NCBI GenBank assembly: GCA_963854835.1 | Contig: OY978530.1 | Coordinates: 30,047,195-30,111,194 of the forward strand | DNA from: Megamerina dolium | Taxonomy: Eukaryota; Arthropoda; Insecta; Diptera; Megamerinidae | DNA length: 64,000 nucleotides | Direction of reading: 5' to 3' | Part shown: piece by piece, positions 10,260 to 23,840 of the stretch | Layout: every line of letters begins with the position of its first letter | Numbering within the stretch: the first letter of the stretch is position 1 | Made by a program: the position numbers and the translations under genes | The notes under the pieces: model-generated | The model's database searches: none | Told to the model about the DNA's origin: nothing | Seen by the model: only the letters and a program-made list of their open reading frames with translations

Positions 10260-10663
10260 AATATAAAATTGAGTAAAATTTCTTTTTGTTGTATTTTTCT
10301 TTTCTTTTGCGTAGAACTTGCAATTTTTTTCATGAATCTTTTATAAATACTGTTAATATATGTAACTAATAAAAAAAATGTTGTATATGGAAATAAAAGT
10401 TAATATTTTTGGCTAAGAAAGTTGAAAATTTGAATTTTTTTTCAATGTGTAAACTCATTCTTGACATACTGTATATATGTATATGTATATAGTAGCGGAC
10501 TTACAGTATGGAAGAAACACAGAAACCACAATTTATATCATTTCGATGCGAACGGTGGAGCTTCTCGTCAGGAACTCACAATTATTCGGACGCCCCTTTG
10601 GCAGCAGCAGGTATGCGAACGGTTTTGATGCTTGTGATTGAATAAAATTAATGAGGTCAATGA
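10260..10663. other. Unique spacer between block 1 and an RTE fragment
   Basis: AT-rich sequence not found in block 2. It contains catactgta...tacagtatg as a small inverted repeat near 10466-10514. No gene was recognised. Confidence 0.5.
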
Positions 10664-11177
10664 AGCAATTGAGAAGTCGAGCCCTCTCTCGAAGAACGAA
10701 AAGTACACTCTACAAGTCTCTCATCATGCCTGTCCTAACATATGGCGCTGAAGCCTGGACAATTTCCACCTCGGATGAGCGAATACTTGGAGTTTTCGAG
10801 AGAAAAGTCCTACGCAAGATCTTTGGACCTATTTACGTTGGTGGCGAGTACCGAATAAGGTACAACCATGAGCTGTACGAGCTGTATGCCGATATTGACA
10901 TAGTAAAGCATCAAAATCCAGCGGCTGCGCTGGCTAGGTCATGTCGAGCGAATGGAAGAACACGCTCCAGCTAAGAAGGTGTTATATTCGGAACCCGCTG
11001 GAGGACGACGCAAAAGAGGAAGAACAAACCTCCGGTGGAAAGACCAAGTACTGGAGAACCTGACGGCGCTTGGAATTTCTAACTGGCGCCAGCTAGCGAA
11101 GAACAGAGATGGCTGGAGAAGCATGTTATTTTCGGCCTAAATCGATATTCGGTTGTTATGGCCACATAAGTAAGTAA

Positions 11178-11180
<3 letters not shown>
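10664..11180 (+). pseudogene. 5'-truncated RTE LINE, 3' end
   Basis: From 10664 the DNA matches the 3' end of the full-length RTE at 38399-41762 (there on -). The frame at 10651-10974 encodes the C-terminal end of the reverse transcriptase (YKSLIMPVLTYGAEAWTIST). A loss of two bases near 10912 shifts the frame, and the rest continues at 10952-11140 (EEHAPAKKVLYSEPAGGRRK). The tail is taagtaagtaagta, like the (TAAG)n tail of the full copy, and abuts a TA array. The abrupt 5' end is typical of incomplete target-primed reverse transcription. Confidence 0.9.
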
Positions 11181-11536
<356 letters not shown>

Positions 11537-12235
11537 CACAGTGGTCGCGTGGTCTCTCAAATACTGAATGTATAATTTAATTTTACATAAATATAGATTC
11601 ACCGGTTGCTACTTAGTATGCACCTTTTTTTTGTTTCACAAAAAAAAAATATATATAGAAAACAAAATATATGGACATGTTCATTTCTCTCTTTCTCTCA
11701 TCCACCTTAAAAAATAATCAAAGTCAGTGTGTCTTTGAGCGATATGAAAAATCAAGACACGCAAATGGCTAGTGAAGGATAATGAGAAAAACAGATGAGA
11801 GGGAGAGAAAATGAAATGAACGAAACCCAGCAGCCGTATTCCAATTTATTCTTTCGCTTAAATCCTCCTAATAAATTTTAGCGAAATTAAGAGATAATTG
11901 CGATTCCAATTGCTTTATTTCTCCAATTTTCGCTTTGCTTATTTTCTTATTTTGACAGACAGTTTCATACTTCGGATAAACTCTCAACTTCAGCTAATTC
12001 GCTGATGTTGGTATTCTAGATGATATTATCTGGAAAAATTATTGGCTTTATCGCTAAAAACCACTAAAAACAGAAGGAATTAGGAGATACCATTTTTGAT
12101 GCAGCTAAATTTGAAAAGTGGTAAGAAATTATGGTTTTTAATCAAATCAAAATTAAAAATTCGATTTATTTAATTATAGAAATATGAATAAGAACAGCAA
12201 AAAAAAAAGAGCAGAAGGCATATAATGTTCAATAT

Positions 12236-13292
12236 ATGGAGAAGAACATATATTTCGCTCACGAGAGGTAAATGATTATTATTTTAATTTAATTGATATT
12301 GCATATAAATTAATGCATTTTTTAGATTTGTTGGTAATGCTGGTGCCAAAAGTTTGCAAGACCAATGGGATGCCTTGGCAACATCACTAAATGCGCTTGC
12401 CGTGCAATAAAAGAAAGTGAAGGCTGGAATAAGGCATAGGCAATAGTTAAAGTACTATTGCATATTAACAGTTTATACATTATTTAAAAAAAAATGGCTT
12501 AATGAAAATAAATTAATGAAAACCAAATATCTAAATTTACATCCCTTTGGATTTTTTTAAATTCGTTTTTACTTACAGATACAAAACAAAGACAAAGGCC
12601 CAAGAGTTGAAGGCTGCATTGGAGAGAAGTGGCGTAATCTGCAACGTAGCTTTAAAGAACTCACCGATGAAAGGATTATATCCATAAACACACAAGCATC
12701 CATTGTTGGATATGTTGAAGTCGGCGAAGTTTTGGTATGTAAATAATGCTTGTCTTCATTCCTTATGTATTACCGTTGGTAATATAAACATTTCTTGTTA
12801 TAAATTGCAGAGGCAAAGAGGTGCAGTGCAATCTGTAGACTTATTTGCAGAAATGAATAATTCTACAGATTGCGATTTTGAATGTCTGATGGCAGAAGAT
12901 GTAAGTGTCATTGTAAAAAGAGTTTCACGATTTTCAAAACTTATTACCACTTTTCACTACTTAGAGTGTACCATAACACCGCCTAGACAAGCATCAGCAA
13001 CAACAATTTCCACAGCAACAACAACAACAACTGTCACAGCAACACCAGCACCAGCAGCAACAGATATAACCACAACAGTATCTCACCCCAGAAAGCGGAA
13101 ACTGGAGGTGACAAATTCAAAATTACTGCGGGTAGAGGAGAGGAGGTTGGCGTAAGAAATAATGCGGAATGAGTTTAGTTAACAGCGGCTGGAGATTGAG
13201 AAACAGCGTCTAAAAGTTGAGTCAAGGATAGCTGATGCGTTGGAAAAATTAATTCAATTCCAGTTTGCTTCTCAATCAGCAGCCTTTTTGGT
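12236..13292 (+). pseudogene. Harbinger SANT/Myb-like accessory protein remnant (block 2)
   Basis: Near-identical to 2943-3999, with the same predicted introns, frame changes and stops, so both copies descend from an already broken gene. No repair or difference in coding state was seen. Confidence 0.7.
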
Positions 13293-13293
13293 A

Positions 13294-13506
<213 letters not shown>

Positions 13507-13779
13507 GTTTTCCCCCATCCGTTGGAGTGACGGTAATTGGGCTAGAAGCAACTGTGAGAAGGGTTTGGCTTTTGCAAACCACCTAAAAAGTGTGTTTACA
13601 CCCAATCCACCTTCTTCACAGTCCTCATTACCAAAATTAACTTCTCAACCTTGCTCAATAACGCTCAAAATTAAAAAAAAGGACATATTCAAAGCAGTTT
13701 ATAAAGATTTAAACCCAAAAAAATCACCTGGTCCAGATAAAATTACCGGTAAAATGATAAAAGAGCTACCTCTTTTACT
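13507..13779 (+). pseudogene. Jockey-clade LINE fragment (block 2)
   Basis: Same fragment as 4318-4590, containing LNPKKSPGPDKITGKM. Confidence 0.8.
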
Positions 13780-13969
13780 ATGGATAAAAATATCGAACAA
13801 AGAGTTTGTGTGAAATTTTGTGTTTCAAACGAAATTTCTTGTGTCAAAACGTTGGAAATGTTGAAAAAAAAACATTTGGTGATTCAACCATGTCGAAAAC
13901 TCACGTTTACGATTGGTATAAATCGTTCAAAGAGGGGCGAGAAGAAATCGCAACAAAAGGTTGACTTGT
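13780..13969 (+). pseudogene. Mariner transposase N-terminal fragment (block 2)
   Basis: Same fragment as 4591-4786. Here the frame reads NEISCVKTLEMLKK, closer to ordinary mariner transposases than the block 1 version (NETQNVKTLEMLKK). Block 2 therefore appears to keep the ancestral sequence at the site of the hairpin-templated change. Confidence 0.82.
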
Positions 13970-14104
13970 TCCTAATGACGCCGTAACCAAACTAAATGAC
14001 ACATAGCAATAAAAATTCACAGAATAGTGGCTGACAGTTGTGCCAACCTGGGAAAAAATTTTTTTTGAAATATTCTCAGAGGGAAATTTAAAAATGAGAA
14101 TAAC

Positions 14105-14313
<209 letters not shown>

Positions 14314-14629
14314 GTAATATACCACCAATTCTGTACATGCCAAAAAATGTGCCTTATAGGAAGGAAATGTTTTAGTTTTTATTGTATTTCTTTTTTATGA
14401 TTTTGTATGGACTCAAATAGACTGAATTATTTATACTTATTTATTTACTTAGAAAAAGCACTGCTTATTTTAAGGAATAGTTATGCCCCCAAATACCAAA
14501 ACAATGTGTCTTATTGTTATTTATCACTTTATTGTATATTGTAATATATTTTTATAGTGACAGAAATATAGTGAGTTGTTTATACTTATTTATATACATT
14601 TAAAATGTACGGTTTATTTTATTGATTAG

Positions 14630-14693
14630 TGGGTGCCGTTCGGAACCGGCTAATAGAAATAGGTCCCTTATAATAGTGTCCAAATGCAGATAC
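14630..14693 (+). repeat. Partial SINE body (block 2)
   Basis: Same as 5452-5515. Confidence 0.7.
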
Positions 14694-15455
14694 TTTTACA
14701 GATAAAATAAACATATATATGAATTATATTGAATTAAAAAGATAAATAATTATCTACAATTTGATGTCTTGCTAATCTTCCTTGGGGCAATACGTTATTG
14801 TCAATATTTTCCTTTTCATGTACATCTTCTAGTTCATTAATGTCGCAGTATTCGAAGTTATCGATAACATTGTTATTAATCAGCAAATTATGTAACACTA
14901 TACACGAATTTATGATTTTGCCGGCTAGAACGGGGCTGTACATAAGAACACGCTCTTTTGATAATCATCGAAATCGTGGTTTTAGAACTCCAAAGCAACG
15001 TTTGATGCAATCCTTGCCTTTCTGTGATGGCTATTATAATTTTCTTCTGCGTCAGACAGATTTCTACCCTGAATTGGCGTCATAAGGAAGGGTAGTTGGG
15101 GATATCCGCTGTCGCCTACAATAAAAGTAAATTTTGGCTCAATTATTTAGCTAAATGTTATTGATATGATTACAATCCTACCCAGAAGATGAAAATTGCG
15201 TACGCCACTTCCGTACTTCCGTACCTATTTTCCAAAAGAACCCTCACTGCACTTGCCCTCATTTTTGTATAATGGTTATTTTCCACTTACCACCTGTACA
15301 TTCATCGAATGTCGAAGGGGAGGACATATAGGTGCTCTGTTGCAAAGGACGGAGCTCTAATTTTAACATGGCTACAGTCAATAGCACCAATCACCCCGGA
15401 AAATGAAAATTTTCATAAAACCTGCGAAATTTTCATTAGATATTTTCATCAACTA

Positions 15456-15817
15456 AAAAAAAAAAATAAATATGTGGCACTTAAAGCCCCAAAGGGCTCA
15501 TTGGCCGAGCTTCTCTTCTATTACTGTTGTGCGTCTTAAATTTTGGACAGTATTAGAATGGACCTACTTATTTTAGCCGGTTCCGAACGGCAGAACACTT
15601 GTGACATCACTTTTTCTGAGCTTTGTCACAGAGTTCTTTTTAGAAGCTTTTTCATGGCAAGTTGTTACTGTCGGAAGAATTGCCAATTGCTTGCCGACAG
15701 GTGGGTACCATTCGAAAGAAAAATCTTTTCGATAAAATTTGTTATGCATCAGCCGGGTATTGAACCACGACCTACAGTTCAGAAGGCGAACACACTAACC
15801 ACTGAGCTACGGCACCC
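15456..15817 (-). mobile_element. tRNA-derived SINE (block 2)
   Basis: Copy of 6278-6639, carried along by the block duplication with the same 16-bp target duplication. Confidence 0.92.
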
Positions 15818-16251
15818 ATATTTTCATCAACTAATATTAATAAAAGTACGATTACTTACTGTTGTTTAACAGCGAACATCTCGTCAGTTGTGCATGGAAA
15901 TTTAATGTACCTCGTGGGAAAATATTTATCTATAATAGTGACAACATCTTTCACGCAACGACTCACACTGCATTGGGAAACATTTAGTAACAAATCCTGT
16001 CCAACTGCACGCTGAGAACAACCTGCAAATTGGTAATTTTAGAAGGCAATAAAATAAAATTAAAGGATGTTTCAACTCACCATGAGTAAAAAACAAAGAG
16101 CTACTAAAAATCTCAACTTCTTCGACAAACCAATTATATATGTTCTTATTTGCATATAAGGAGCAATTTCTATTAAAAATTGTTGGTAAACATTCTTTGG
16201 AAGCCGAAAGATTTCCCTAAATCTTTTCTCTGAAAGAACAAAAGGGTCTAA

Positions 16252-16778
16252 TAGCCTAGACAGACGGCAGCCTAATTCCGGATTACTGAGTTAATACGAA
16301 TTAACTCGGGCATTAACTGCAGCTAATCCGCATAAACTCTATGAGTTAATTCTCAAAATAAAAGAGGATTAGGTCAATTTGAGCTGGCAACACCGCTGAA
16401 AATTGTCTATTGTGAATTTTTTTCGATCCATTTTACAAAAGATTAGGTGTGTTCGCTAACAAAAAACTTTCAACAATTGTTAACAGTTTTCAACATGAAA
16501 AGCGTTGGTGAACAAATAAATCCAGCTGTCAATTAAGAACTGTGAATGTCAATTTACAAGTTTCTGATAGTTTTCAGTTCACGTACTTCTTGTTGATTTT
16601 CTCATATCGAGAGTGTTAGATGACAGAAATGATAGTGATAGTAATGTAAGTGAGCAGACCTAATAAAACAGCAATCAGCCGTTTAGTTAATCCGCAATAC
16701 TGCCGTCTGTCAGGTTATTATTTTATTCGGATTAAGTGCGCCGGTAATCCGGAATTAGGCTGCCGTCTGTCTAGGCTA
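16252..16778. mobile_element. MITE with 35-bp inverted repeats (block 2)
   Basis: Copy of 7074-7600 with the same taa flanks. One substitution lies outside it, at 16890 (ttataat against tttaat). Confidence 0.9.
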
Positions 16779-17186
16779 TAACGATTCTCATAATGATTTA
16801 CGTTTATTCCGCAAATAGTTCCGCTCACTCCTTCTTCAAAGCCACATTTATAACATTCGTTTTTGTTTGATTATTTTATTAAACTATTATAATAATTACA
16901 CTATTTTCCACTCTATCCACACACTATATTATTGTATACACGTTTTAGTTTATTTTGCCGAACGTACACACAATACACAAATGCACAAATATAGAAAACA
17001 TTTGACATTTCTCACTTTAAAAAAGTAACGTCAGCACCGGATAAAGTAACTAAAAATTTGTGCGAAGAGTTTAGTGAAACAGAATCGCATTTTCTCCTAA
17101 ACTCCAACGATGTGCAGATATATTATTTTTAGAGATTATGCGAAGGAGTTGGAGTTTAGGCGAAAGAGTGAATTGGAATAGGGCTG

Positions 17187-19286
17187 GAGATATCATCACA
17201 GTTGTCATCTACAGCTGTCGATACGAGCCGGGGCAAACACATAATGTGCGTGACATGCCATATGGCATGTCGCGCGTTGCACGCATCGACAACGCCAGAT
17301 GATTAGATTCTGATGCTGGTGTAAACAGTCTTCTATACGGTTTAATAATGATATGCCGACAAACCTTAAAACCAAAATATCATCGTTATACAACGCAGAT
17401 GGTCAAAGTAGGGTATTAAAATTACACCAATTACAGAGGTCACTACGATAAGGAGATAATTTTTATAATAGGAGATAAAGTATAATTGAGAAATCAGACT
17501 AGAAAAAATAAATTTAGTCCCATCTGGATTAAATCCCACCCCATCTACATGTGAACAGTACAGTAACGGCGATTATTAAAATCAGACGAAATGATAAAAA
17601 ATATCATAATAATTTATTAAAACATTTTCTTCAATAAGTAAAATTTATTTAACAAACCACAAAGAACTATTAGTTAAGCTTCACGACATAGAATAGAGAA
17701 AGTCGTCATGTTCATGTGTATAACCATATCATATAATCATATCATATCATAAAATCATATGCACGGGCGAAACGTAATTAAGAAAGGAAAAGAGATAGAA
17801 TGAAATCATTTTAAACAAACAAATAACCAAATTCGATTTAGTATAGAAATAGGTCTAGAAATGATTATGAAATATAAATCAAAAGTAAGTATTTATAGCA
17901 ATAGGAGACAGAATTTACAGAATAAATGGAGAGAATGAACTAGAGAATAAAAATAGCGGGTTACCTTTCCATCTTCCATGGTCTGGGATGAATATATGCA
18001 CCATCGAATAGTGCAGGAAAGTTGCAAGTGCAGAAAAAAGCAACGTTGTTATTAAATTATGTGTAAAACAAAGATGCATTTTTATAGTTCTTTTTCTTAT
18101 TTTTGGGTAAAATAAAGTAATATATGAAAATCACATTGTATATATAAGCAAAAACGTTATCTAAAAGTAAAATTGTAGAACAAAAGCCTGATTTATAAGA
18201 ATATTGTAGAACTATTGTAGATGTAATTGTAATAATGAGAAAACAAAACCAGTTTTACTGCCGCACTCAGAAACGTTCATTAAATTTCTCCTAACGAACA
18301 TATAAGTAATTATCGTTAAACTCAGCAATGAACGATACATCTCAGAGTCATAATTTAAAAGTTCATTTGTTAATGAAAGTCTTAAATATGTCCCCTCAGG
18401 TGTTGCTCTTTTTGTATGACATCACTTACTTATAAACGTCAATGTAAAATGAAATATTTGAATAACTTTTTTGTTCTTCGAGAAAAAATAAATTGTATTG
18501 TTTTTCAGAAACGCTTGTCCTTAAAGGATGGTCCTTAAAATCAAATGAACGTAATTTTTTAATGTCACTCACCTCAATCGGTAATGTCATGGTTATCAAT
18601 CGATAACCATGACTACCTACTATAGTCGAAGGTATCGCATAAATTTTGGCACCAATTGGAAACGGTTAAGGCTTGTTGCACAGGGGTCAAATTTCAGATT
18701 CCTATATGGAGACTCAAACAATTGAAATTAATTTTATTCCTTCTAATATCCAAAATCGATGCTACTATAAGCTCAGTATGCTGTAAAAAAAACTTATTTT
18801 TTGTAGACTTGGCATATTTTCCTTTTCGGTGTAGAAATAAAAGTCACTGTCATATTTGACAATCACTGTAAAAAAATTTATTTTAATTCAATTCAAAATG
18901 AGAAATAAGAAAATTTCGAATAATTTGCTCGCCTATGTAGTTTATAACTGTTTGTATTTACCTCCATTATTGAAATCAACAACACATTATAATATAAAAA
19001 TTATAAATAAACAAACTGTTTCAAATACTTATGTACATCATTGTTTGCATTTAAATCATTTGACACATTTTAACAAAATAAACACATGCCTATATATTTC
19101 GTTTCGCGAAATGTCATAATAAAGTCCACAATACTACAAAGCTCTTCAAATATCAACCCTAGTTATTTTCAACAGGGTACTTCGTCAGTAAAGTAAACGA
19201 AAATAATTTATTTTGTTATTTCGTTTCAAATGATTAAATGTATTTTTTATGGGAGCGGAATCTATCTTTTACAGCATACTAATGTA
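17187..19286. other. Non-coding spacer, block 2
   Basis: Equivalent of 8009-10106, including the 20-bp palindrome at 17252-17271 and the hairpin at 18586-18613. No gene was recognised. Confidence 0.6.
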
Positions 19287-20591
19287 AAGGGTTATCCATT
19301 TCGCGGTTTCAAAAGTATAGGGCTAGAATTCGACATCTGTCAAACTGAGTTGTTAAAACAATTTCTTTCTTTTTCAGTTCAAAGTCTGACATTTGCGAAA
19401 ATGGATCGCTTAACTATCGCACAACGCATTAAAATTGTAAAAACCTACTACAAAAATGGTGATTCTGCCACAGCCACATATCGTGCTTTAAGAGGAGATT
19501 ATGGTTTACATAATCGTCCAACTACGCAAGCAATTGGCAAAATTGTGAAGAAATATGAAGAGACTGGATCGGTTATAGATGTTGTAAGGCCTGTGCATCA
19601 TCGTTTCGCTCGTACCACCGAAAATATCGCTGCTGTAAGTGAAAGTGTTGCCGAAGACCCGAATGTGTCGATTCCTCGTCGTTCTCAGGAATTAGGACTG
19701 TCTTACGGCACATTATGGCGTATTTTGCATTTGGATCTACACCTACATCCATATAAAATCCAGCTCATACAACAACTGAAGCCAGCTGACCATTCACAAC
19801 GTCGTAGATACGTCGAATGGGTGCTTGAACAACAGGCGGTGGACGGCGATTTTTCGAACAAAATTTTCTTCAGCGACGAAGCACATTTCTCACTCGGTGG
19901 GTATGTTAACAAACAAAATTGTCGTATTTGGGGTTCTGAGAATCCTCAAGTAATTGAAGAGAGGCCACTACATCCACAAAACGTCACTGCTTGGTGCGCT
20001 CTTTGGTCCGGAGGTGTGATTGGACCTTACTTCTTCGAAAACGACGATGGAACGACTGTCACCGTCAATTCGGAGCGTTATGGTCATATGATCACCGACT
20101 TTTTTTTGCCTGCTATTGAAGAATACGACTTAGAGAATATGTCGTTTCAACAAGACGGTGCCACATGCCACACAACTCGAGCGAATATGGCTTTATTGCA
20201 AGAGAAATTTTCTGGCTGCGTAATTTCTCGTCGTGGCGATATCAAGTGGCCACCAAGATCATGCGATTTGACACCGCTTGACTTTTTTTTGTGGGGCTAC
20301 GCGAAAGACCGTGTTTATGCAGATAAACCTTTAACTCTTGAGAACCTAAAAACCAACATTCGTCACGTTATGGCTGAGATACCGCCCAATATGTGTCAAA
20401 AAGTGGTCGAAAATTACCTCAAAAGAATCGATGCTTGCAACAATTCGCGTGGTGGTCATTTAAATGATGTAGTATTTCACACATAATGTCAACGTTCAAA
20501 CTTTATAATAAAAAAGAAATATCATGATCAAAAATATTTTATATGTGTTTTATTTACATTTACTTTTGAAACCGCAAAATGGATAACCCTT
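19287..20591 (+). mobile_element. Complete DD41D mariner-type transposon (rosa/Visitor-like)
   Basis: The terminal inverted repeats are about 30 bp: aagggttatccatttcgcgg from 19287 and its near-exact inverse ending ggataaccctt at 20591. TA lies on both sides (19285-19286 and 20592-20593). The 1305-bp length and single gene are standard for mariner elements. The transposase spacing (DD41D) points to the rosa/Visitor-type lineage described from insects. Confidence 0.92.
19401..20486 (+). CDS. DD41D mariner transposase, apparently intact
   Basis: The product (361 aa) should bind the terminal repeats and move the element by cut-and-paste into TA. The start chosen is ATG 19401 (MDRLTIAQRIKIVKTYYKNG). 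The frame is open 57 codons further up, but that part covers the terminal repeat and leader. Residues 1-110 are the two helix-turn-helix units. Catalytic residues: D159 in FFSDEAHF, D252 in QQDGATCHT and D294 in LTPLDFFLWG, with 41 residues between the last two. WPPRSCDLTPLDFFLWGY is the usual C-terminal signature. No stop or frameshift interrupts the domains. An aataaa-like signal (tataataaaaaag) follows the stop. Activity is likely but untested. Confidence 0.93.
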   Translation: MDRLTIAQRIKIVKTYYKNGDSATATYRALRGDYGLHNRPTTQAIGKIVKKYEETGSVIDVVRPVHHRFARTTENIAAVSESVAEDPNVSIPRRSQELGLSYGTLWRILHLDLHLHPYKIQLIQQLKPADHSQRRRYVEWVLEQQAVDGDFSNKIFFSDEAHFSLGGYVNKQNCRIWGSENPQVIEERPLHPQNVTAWCALWSGGVIGPYFFENDDGTTVTVNSERYGHMITDFFLPAIEEYDLENMSFQQDGATCHTTRANMALLQEKFSGCVISRRGDIKWPPRSCDLTPLDFFLWGYAKDRVYADKPLTLENLKTNIRHVMAEIPPNMCQKVVENYLKRIDACNNSRGGHLNDVVFHT

Positions 20592-20918
20592 TATAGTCGA
20601 AGTTATTACAAAAAAAATTTGGTCCCGATTGGAGACGATTAAGGCATGTCTCAAAGGGTCAAAATTCGGATTGCTTAACCGCCTCCATCGGGACCAAAAT
20701 TTATATGTGATATCTCTGACCGTGGTATTACTGATTGAGGCGGTAAGGTTTAAGAAACCTGATGTAAGAAAAGTCTTCCTACGTTTAAGTACTACCCTAG
20801 TATACGTACACCATGGTAACGTAATTTTAATAGAAAACAAAACAAACAAAATTGTCAAATCGAACATTAAAAAGTAAGGCAAAGGATTAAATTTATCATT
20901 AAGGGGCGATACTGAATC
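20592..20918. other. Spacer with an internal inverted repeat
   Basis: aatttggtcccgattggag (about 20617) is inverted as ctccatcgggaccaaaatt (about 20684), an imperfect hairpin. The first 80 bases resemble 9441-9520. No coding region was recognised; the frames at 20550-20882 are overlapping and featureless. Confidence 0.5.
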
Positions 20919-23595
20919 ATTGGTTGGTTAGTTGGTTGAAGTGGTGACTCATCCATGAGTCCAAATAGCGCTTACGCACCGTTTTGTTACCACATCCTCG
21001 CTTCCAACTGTTCGTTAGGTTGTTTGTGTGGGCAGCACGGTTAAATCCAGTTCGTGGTGTTTAGAAACGTTAGGAGGTTGCTGATGTTTATTTCCGCCAA
21101 CTCCTCAATGTTGTTGAATGGTGGTTTGTCTAGGGTGCTCATTCTCTGCTTCCAAAGGGCAGGGCATTTACAAAGGAAGTGGAAGACCGTTTCCTTTTCT
21201 TCCACTTGGTTACAACTGTGACAGAAATCGTTGAAGAACATTCCCATTTTGACCCCCTGTTCTCCGATGAGCCAGAAGCCAGTAATAACTGCCGTCAGTC
21301 TAGAGACGTCTTTACGGTTCCTGTTTATACGTAACATTGATTGTTTATGATTGTATGTATCCCACAGTGACCTACTAGTTTTACATTTCGTAAGTCTTTT
21401 CCACCTACAATCCGCTATTTGTAGATATTTTGGATTGATAACTCTTCTAGCTATAGTCAGCAGTATGAACACCGGTTCTGCAAGAGCCTCTTGCGTGGTA
21501 GATCCGTTTCTTGCCAGTTCGTCGGCTTTTTCGTTTCCTTCTATGTTCCGGTGTCCCGAAACCCAGAGCAGTGAAACGTTGTGCCTCTCGCTGAGTGTAT
21601 TGAGACTCTTTCTACTTTGTTAGGAAGGAGGATAAGACTTCTGAGTTCAAGGCCTGAATTGCAGCTTGAGCTTAGCTGTCCGATATTATAGCTATGTTGA
21701 GCTTGAATCTGAAGTCTGCGATTAGTATCCTACAAGCTTCCCTGATTGCAAACACTTCCGCCTGGTATACGCTACACAAGAGGCGCACAGACTTGTCCAC
21801 TTCGAATCTCTCGGAATATATACCTGTCCCTACGCCACAATCCATTTTGGAGCCGTCCGTGTAGATTGTGGTATCGAAGCTGTTTAACAGACACCCCTTA
21901 GTCCAATCCTTCCTCGAAGGAAATTTTCTATTGAAATTCATCTTCGGGATGATGTAGTCTGTTCTGACAGACGTATATTGTGTTTACCTTGTTACTATAC
22001 ATCCATGTCCGTAGGTTTTCTCCTTCCAGTGACCTGCTTCCTTTAGCCTCACTGCGGTCATGGTTGCCGTTTTCTTGATGTATAGATCAATAGGGTGCAT
22101 GTGTGTCAGAACGATAAGAGCATCCCCGCGACACGACTTTATTGCTCCAACTACCGCTGCACATGCTGACGATTTTATACTGCTAAGTTTATTGGTGGTG
22201 TAGGCCTTATCCAAGGCTTTCCACCAAACAACCGAGCCATACGATAAAATTGGACGTACAACCGCTTTGTACATCCATAAAGTAAGTTTTGGTTGGAGAC
22301 CCCATTTCCTTCCAATTACTCTTTTGCAGGTATAGAGGGTAATGCAATCCTTCTTTACCCGGTTTTCAGTATTTAACCTCCAGCTAAGCTTGGAGTCTAA
22401 AATAATCCCCAAGTATTTAGCATTGGAAGAAAGAGTTAAGGTTTGATGGTTTGGTTTAATTTAGGCAAGTCAATTTGGGTATTTTGATTCTATTGGTAAA
22501 AAGCATCAGTTCTGTTTCATCCGGATTCAACCTTAGGCCACACCTGATAGCTCAAGAGCTGAGCTCGTCTAGCGCCCTTTGCGTGATCCCATTGATCGTG
22601 CGAGGGCACAGTCCTGACACCATTAACACCACATCATTGGTATACGCCACCCCTTTGACACCCCCTCTATTCAGTTTTATTAGGATGTTGTTTATTACGC
22701 ATAGCCAAAGAAGAGGGAAATCACACCCCGCCCCCCCTTGTGGGGTCCCCCTTTTGACTAGCTTTGTTATTGAGATATTGCCCATGTCAGCACTTATGAC
22801 CCTAGTCACTAGCATAGAAATTATCCAATCTGTAACGCAGTTGTCCACTCCTATTTCTATCAACGCCCGTTTGATAGATTCTGTGCTAACATTGTTGAAT
22901 GGACCATCTATGTCCAAGAAGGTAGTCATGGTGTATTGTTTGTTGTCCAGAGATCCCTCTATTGTTTGCACTACCTCATGGAGATCCGTTTCTGTCGACT
23001 TCCCCTTTCGGTATGAATGTTGGGCAGTGGATATAACGGAATTATCCAGAGAATTCCTTAAGTATATATCCAGAAGCCTTTCAAACGTCTTTAATACGAA
23101 AGAGGTTAGACTGATGGTTCTGAAATCCTTCGCTGATTCGTATTCTCTTTTGCCAACCTTTGGTATGAAGACCATCTTTACTATCCTCCAGCTAGTAGGT
23201 ACATATTTCAGGTTCAGACTGTAAAAGAAAGCTATAGTAGAGTATCCAGCTATGATCCGAGAAAGTGTTTTCACTGGAGACTGTCCAATTTTTAACCCCT
23301 ATCACATCGCTATCTGATAATAAAGTGACATCCAACACTTCCGCCCATCTATCATACTGCTCCGAGCTAGGAAAGGTGAAAATGGGGGTGGCACCTCTGT
23401 TGCATACTACTAAATTTGTGTTTATTAAAAAATTAAACAAAGACTCACCTCTTTCATTAGTCTCGGAGCTGTCCCATAATGCGTGCCTGGCATTGGCGTC
23501 GCATCAGAGAAGAAGGGTCCTGTCACCTCTTTATTGCGCTAGTCTGCTAACCTCTTCAGGCAGCGCAGGTTTTTCGTGTGCCATGCGACCTGTAG

Positions 23596-23836
23596 GGTGC
23601 CGTAGCTCAGTGGTTAGTGTGTTCGCATTCTGATCTGTAGGTCGTGGTTCAACCCCCGGCTGATAACAAATTTAATATCGATAAGATTTTTCTTTCGAAT
23701 GGTACCCACCTGTCGGCAAGCAATTGGCAATTCTTCCGACAGTAACAACTTGCTATGAAAAAGCTTCTAAAAGAACTCTGTGACAAAGCTCAGAAAAAGT
23801 GATGTCACAAGTGTTTTGCCGTTCGGAAAAGGTTAA
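23596..23836 (+). mobile_element. tRNA-derived SINE, 3'-truncated
   Basis: ggtgccgtagctcagtggtt and ggttcaaccc give the pol III boxes; the body runs to ttcggaaaaggttaaaata, where similarity to the full SINE (35020-35379) stops. It lies in the endonuclease of the LOA element. The 3' part was lost where the piggyBac-like segment begins. Confidence 0.9.
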
Positions 23837-23840
23837 AATA

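Larger units (their letters stand above)
14734..16868 (-). pseudogene. PIF/Harbinger transposase remnant (block 2)
   Basis: Near-identical to 5556-7690, including the frameshift before KRCFGVLKPRFR, the TGA after it, the SINE in an intron and the MITE in the N-terminal part. The last exon reads VLAGKIINSCIVLHNLL on -. Same inactivation as in block 1. Confidence 0.82.

Noticed and set aside
22475..23224. 249-aa frame on + opposite the LOA reverse transcriptase
   Set aside because: The - strand carries clear RT motifs over the same bases, while the + frame shows no domain.
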